Shown one piece after another: positions 40,903 through 42,187 of a stretch of DNA of 42,187 bases. The stretch lies in contig NZ_JACMYK010000059.1 of NCBI RefSeq assembly GCF_020889785.1, positions 1-42,187 on the forward strand, written 5' to 3'. The DNA comes from Bradyrhizobium acaciae (GTDB lineage Bacteria; Pseudomonadota; Alphaproteobacteria; Rhizobiales; Xanthobacteraceae). The notes below the pieces were generated by a model. The model was given only the letters and a program-made list of their open reading frames with translations. It had not been told where the DNA came from and did no database searches. The position numbers were made by a program, and so were the translations under genes. Position 1 is the stretch's first letter. Every line of letters starts with the position of its first letter.

Positions 40903-42087
40903 GTGCATTCGACGCTCAACGTCACGGCAAGAAACCTCCCGTTCCCGCCGTCCCTGCTGTTCAGGAACCTGGCGTCGGCGGCGTCGGATCGCATGCTTGC
41001 GCCGATGGACCGGGGCGGCTTCGGTCCGCGCGGCGCGCGGAACCGGCTGCGGATCGCGGGCTTCGTCTGTTGCTCCGGTTCGCCGGGGATGTGGGGACCC
41101 GCGGCGACCTCGACCGCGCAGCTCGCCGTTGCGGACATCAACCGGCGCGGCGGCATCCTCGGCCGTGAGATCGAGTTCCAGGTCTACGACGCCGGCGGAC
41201 CGATCGACGAGGTGGTCGACCGCGCCGAGCAGGCGATCGCGTCCGACGAGGTCGATCTCATCATGGGCATGCACACCAGCAGGGTGCGTGTCGCGCTGCG
41301 TGGCCTCATCACCCGCAGCAGAATCCCCTACATCTACACGCCGGTCTATGAAGGCGGCGAACGGACGCCGGGCGTGATTGCGATCGGCGAGACGCCGCGC
41401 TGGCAGAACCGGCCGTCGATCCACTGGCTGGCCGAGGCCAAGCGCGCCTCGCGCTGGTACCTGATCGGCAGCGACTACGTCTGGCCATGGCAGTCGCACC
41501 GCGCGGTGAAGCGCTACATCAAGGAGACCGGGGGCCTCGTGGTCGGCGAGGAGTTCGTGCCGGTCGGTGAGGACGATCACGAGACGCATCTGGAGCGGAT
41601 CCGCGCGGCGAAGCCGGACGTCGTGCTGATCTCGCTGATCGGCACCGACGGCGTGACCTTCAACCGCGCCTTCGCCGATGCCGGGCTTGCCGCCACCACG
41701 CTGCGCTTTGCCGGCTGTTTCGACGAAACCGCGCTGCTCGGCATCGGAGCCGACAAGACCGAGAACCTGTTCTGTGCCTCCGGCTATTTCCCCTCGGTCG
41801 GCTCGCAGGCCGGTGACGATTTCAGAGACCGCTATCGCGCGATGTTCGGGGCGTTCGCGCCGCCGGTCGGATCGTGCGGCGAGTCCGCCTATGAAGGCTT
41901 CTGTCTGCTGGAGGCTGCCGCCAACCGTGCCGGTACGCTGGACACGCGGCCGCTGCTCGCGGCCGCCGACAACCTCGTCTATCGCGGCCCGCGCGGTCCG
42001 GTCACGGTACGCAGCGGCCATGCCAGGATGCCGATGTATCTTGCGGAAGCCGATGGCCTCGACTTCAGGGTGATCAAGGCGATTTGA
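40903..42087 (+). CDS. AmiC-like periplasmic-binding-fold protein, tandem copy 2
   Basis: The 394-residue protein is about two thirds identical by eye to the preceding one, with the same landmarks (NRLRIAGFVCCSGSPGMWGP, DINRRGGILGREIEF, WYLIGSDYVWPWQSHRAVKR, LAEADGLDFRVIKAI). The start GTG 40903 follows AGGAG by 5 nt, in the same CAGACAGGAG context as copy 1, so the leader was duplicated too. The N-terminus again lacks a classical signal peptide. The copies differ in pocket-lining positions such as CFDETALLG versus AMDETVLLG, suggesting different ligands. It follows copy 1 after 65 bp, likely as one transcript. Confidence 0.85.
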   Translation: MHSTLNVTARNLPFPPSLLFRNLASAASDRMLAPMDRGGFGPRGARNRLRIAGFVCCSGSPGMWGPAATSTAQLAVADINRRGGILGREIEFQVYDAGGPIDEVVDRAEQAIASDEVDLIMGMHTSRVRVALRGLITRSRIPYIYTPVYEGGERTPGVIAIGETPRWQNRPSIHWLAEAKRASRWYLIGSDYVWPWQSHRAVKRYIKETGGLVVGEEFVPVGEDDHETHLERIRAAKPDVVLISLIGTDGVTFNRAFADAGLAATTLRFAGCFDETALLGIGADKTENLFCASGYFPSVGSQAGDDFRDRYRAMFGAFAPPVGSCGESAYEGFCLLEAAANRAGTLDTRPLLAAADNLVYRGPRGPVTVRSGHARMPMYLAEADGLDFRVIKAI

Positions 42088-42094
42088 GTCTTCT

Positions 42095-42187
42095 TCTTCA
42101 CCTCTCCCGCTTGCGGGGGAGGTCGCATTGCGTCGAAGATGCAATGCGGGTGGGGCATTCTCCACGATACTCGCGGACCCCCACCCC
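42095..42187. repeat. Start of a dispersed repeat, CACCTCTCCCGC family
   Basis: TCTCCCGCTTGCGGGGGAGG is a hairpin, followed by CGCATTGCGTCGAAGATGC with ATGCAATGCG and a C-rich end. It is related to the CCCTCCCC elements at 28734-28898 and runs off the right edge. Confidence 0.65.

Overview
The window is high-GC alphaproteobacterial chromosome. Bradyrhizobium or a close relative is most likely, judged from the phaR|phaA-phaB locus, the lysC-ptsP-prfA-prmC-DUF4167 run, the ppiC|secA and comF-grxC-nitrilase-DUF1178 arrangements, and the many small dispersed palindromic repeats between genes. No rRNA, tRNA, CRISPR array, prophage or classical insertion sequence was seen. Most genes are core chromosomal genes; the unusual material lies in a few accessory loci and in the repeats.

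Layout. 1-3.2 kb: the end of an unidentified gene, an NTF2/SnoaL-like protein, a small conserved protein and a PAS-GGDEF-EAL protein with degenerate signatures. 3.2-7.4 kb: a divergent pair made of a Tat-exported acetamidase/formamidase homologue and a 787-residue protein in which an AraC-type regulator is fused in frame to a second complete acetamidase/formamidase domain. 7.5-10.5 kb: polyhydroxybutyrate locus (phaR divergent from phaA, then a strong terminator, then phaB). 10.6-14.7 kb: a DMT exporter, cupin and glyoxalase II (translationally coupled), a SAM methyltransferase, and a DUF4167 protein with a poly-asparagine tract. 15.2-21.2 kb: lysC, ptsP, prfA and prmC on the minus strand. 21.4-22.7 kb: a PH-domain membrane protein and ubiG. 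22.7-23.5 kb: a tandem array of palindromic repeats whose middle unit carries a GIY-YIG nuclease gene between perfect 33-bp inverted repeats. 23.6-27.8 kb: a frameshifted EamA transporter, then a minus-strand operon (frameshifted comF, grxC, nitrilase, DUF1178, unknown, half-size EamA). 27.9-33.8 kb: an NDUFAF5-like methyltransferase, mutT, a TadG-like vWA protein, argJ and a parvulin. 34.2-37 kb: secA. 37-39.5 kb: a PhnB/VOC protein, a metal-responsive pair (RcnR-type repressor and an exported protein of unknown function sharing one operator), and a MarR regulator. 39.6-42.1 kb: two tandem AmiC-like ligand-binding proteins without signal peptides.

Points of most interest: (1) the AraC-amidase fusion beside its exported paralogue, which suggests an amide-sensing regulator derived from the enzyme; (2) the GIY-YIG gene inside an inverted-repeat array, with a gene-less sister unit that still keeps the 3' end of the gene, like a REP/RAYT-type element but with a GIY-YIG nuclease; (3) a 16-bp palindrome embedded in the hairpin tips of unrelated repeats at three places; (4) the compact RcnR-type operator with a probably leaderless repressor mRNA. 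Two single-indel frameshifts (EamA, comF) lie within about 3.3 kb of each other and could be real or sequence errors.

Start codons given here were often moved downstream of the longest reading frame, where a Shine-Dalgarno match, a signal peptide or repeat-derived N-terminal sequence decided the matter.
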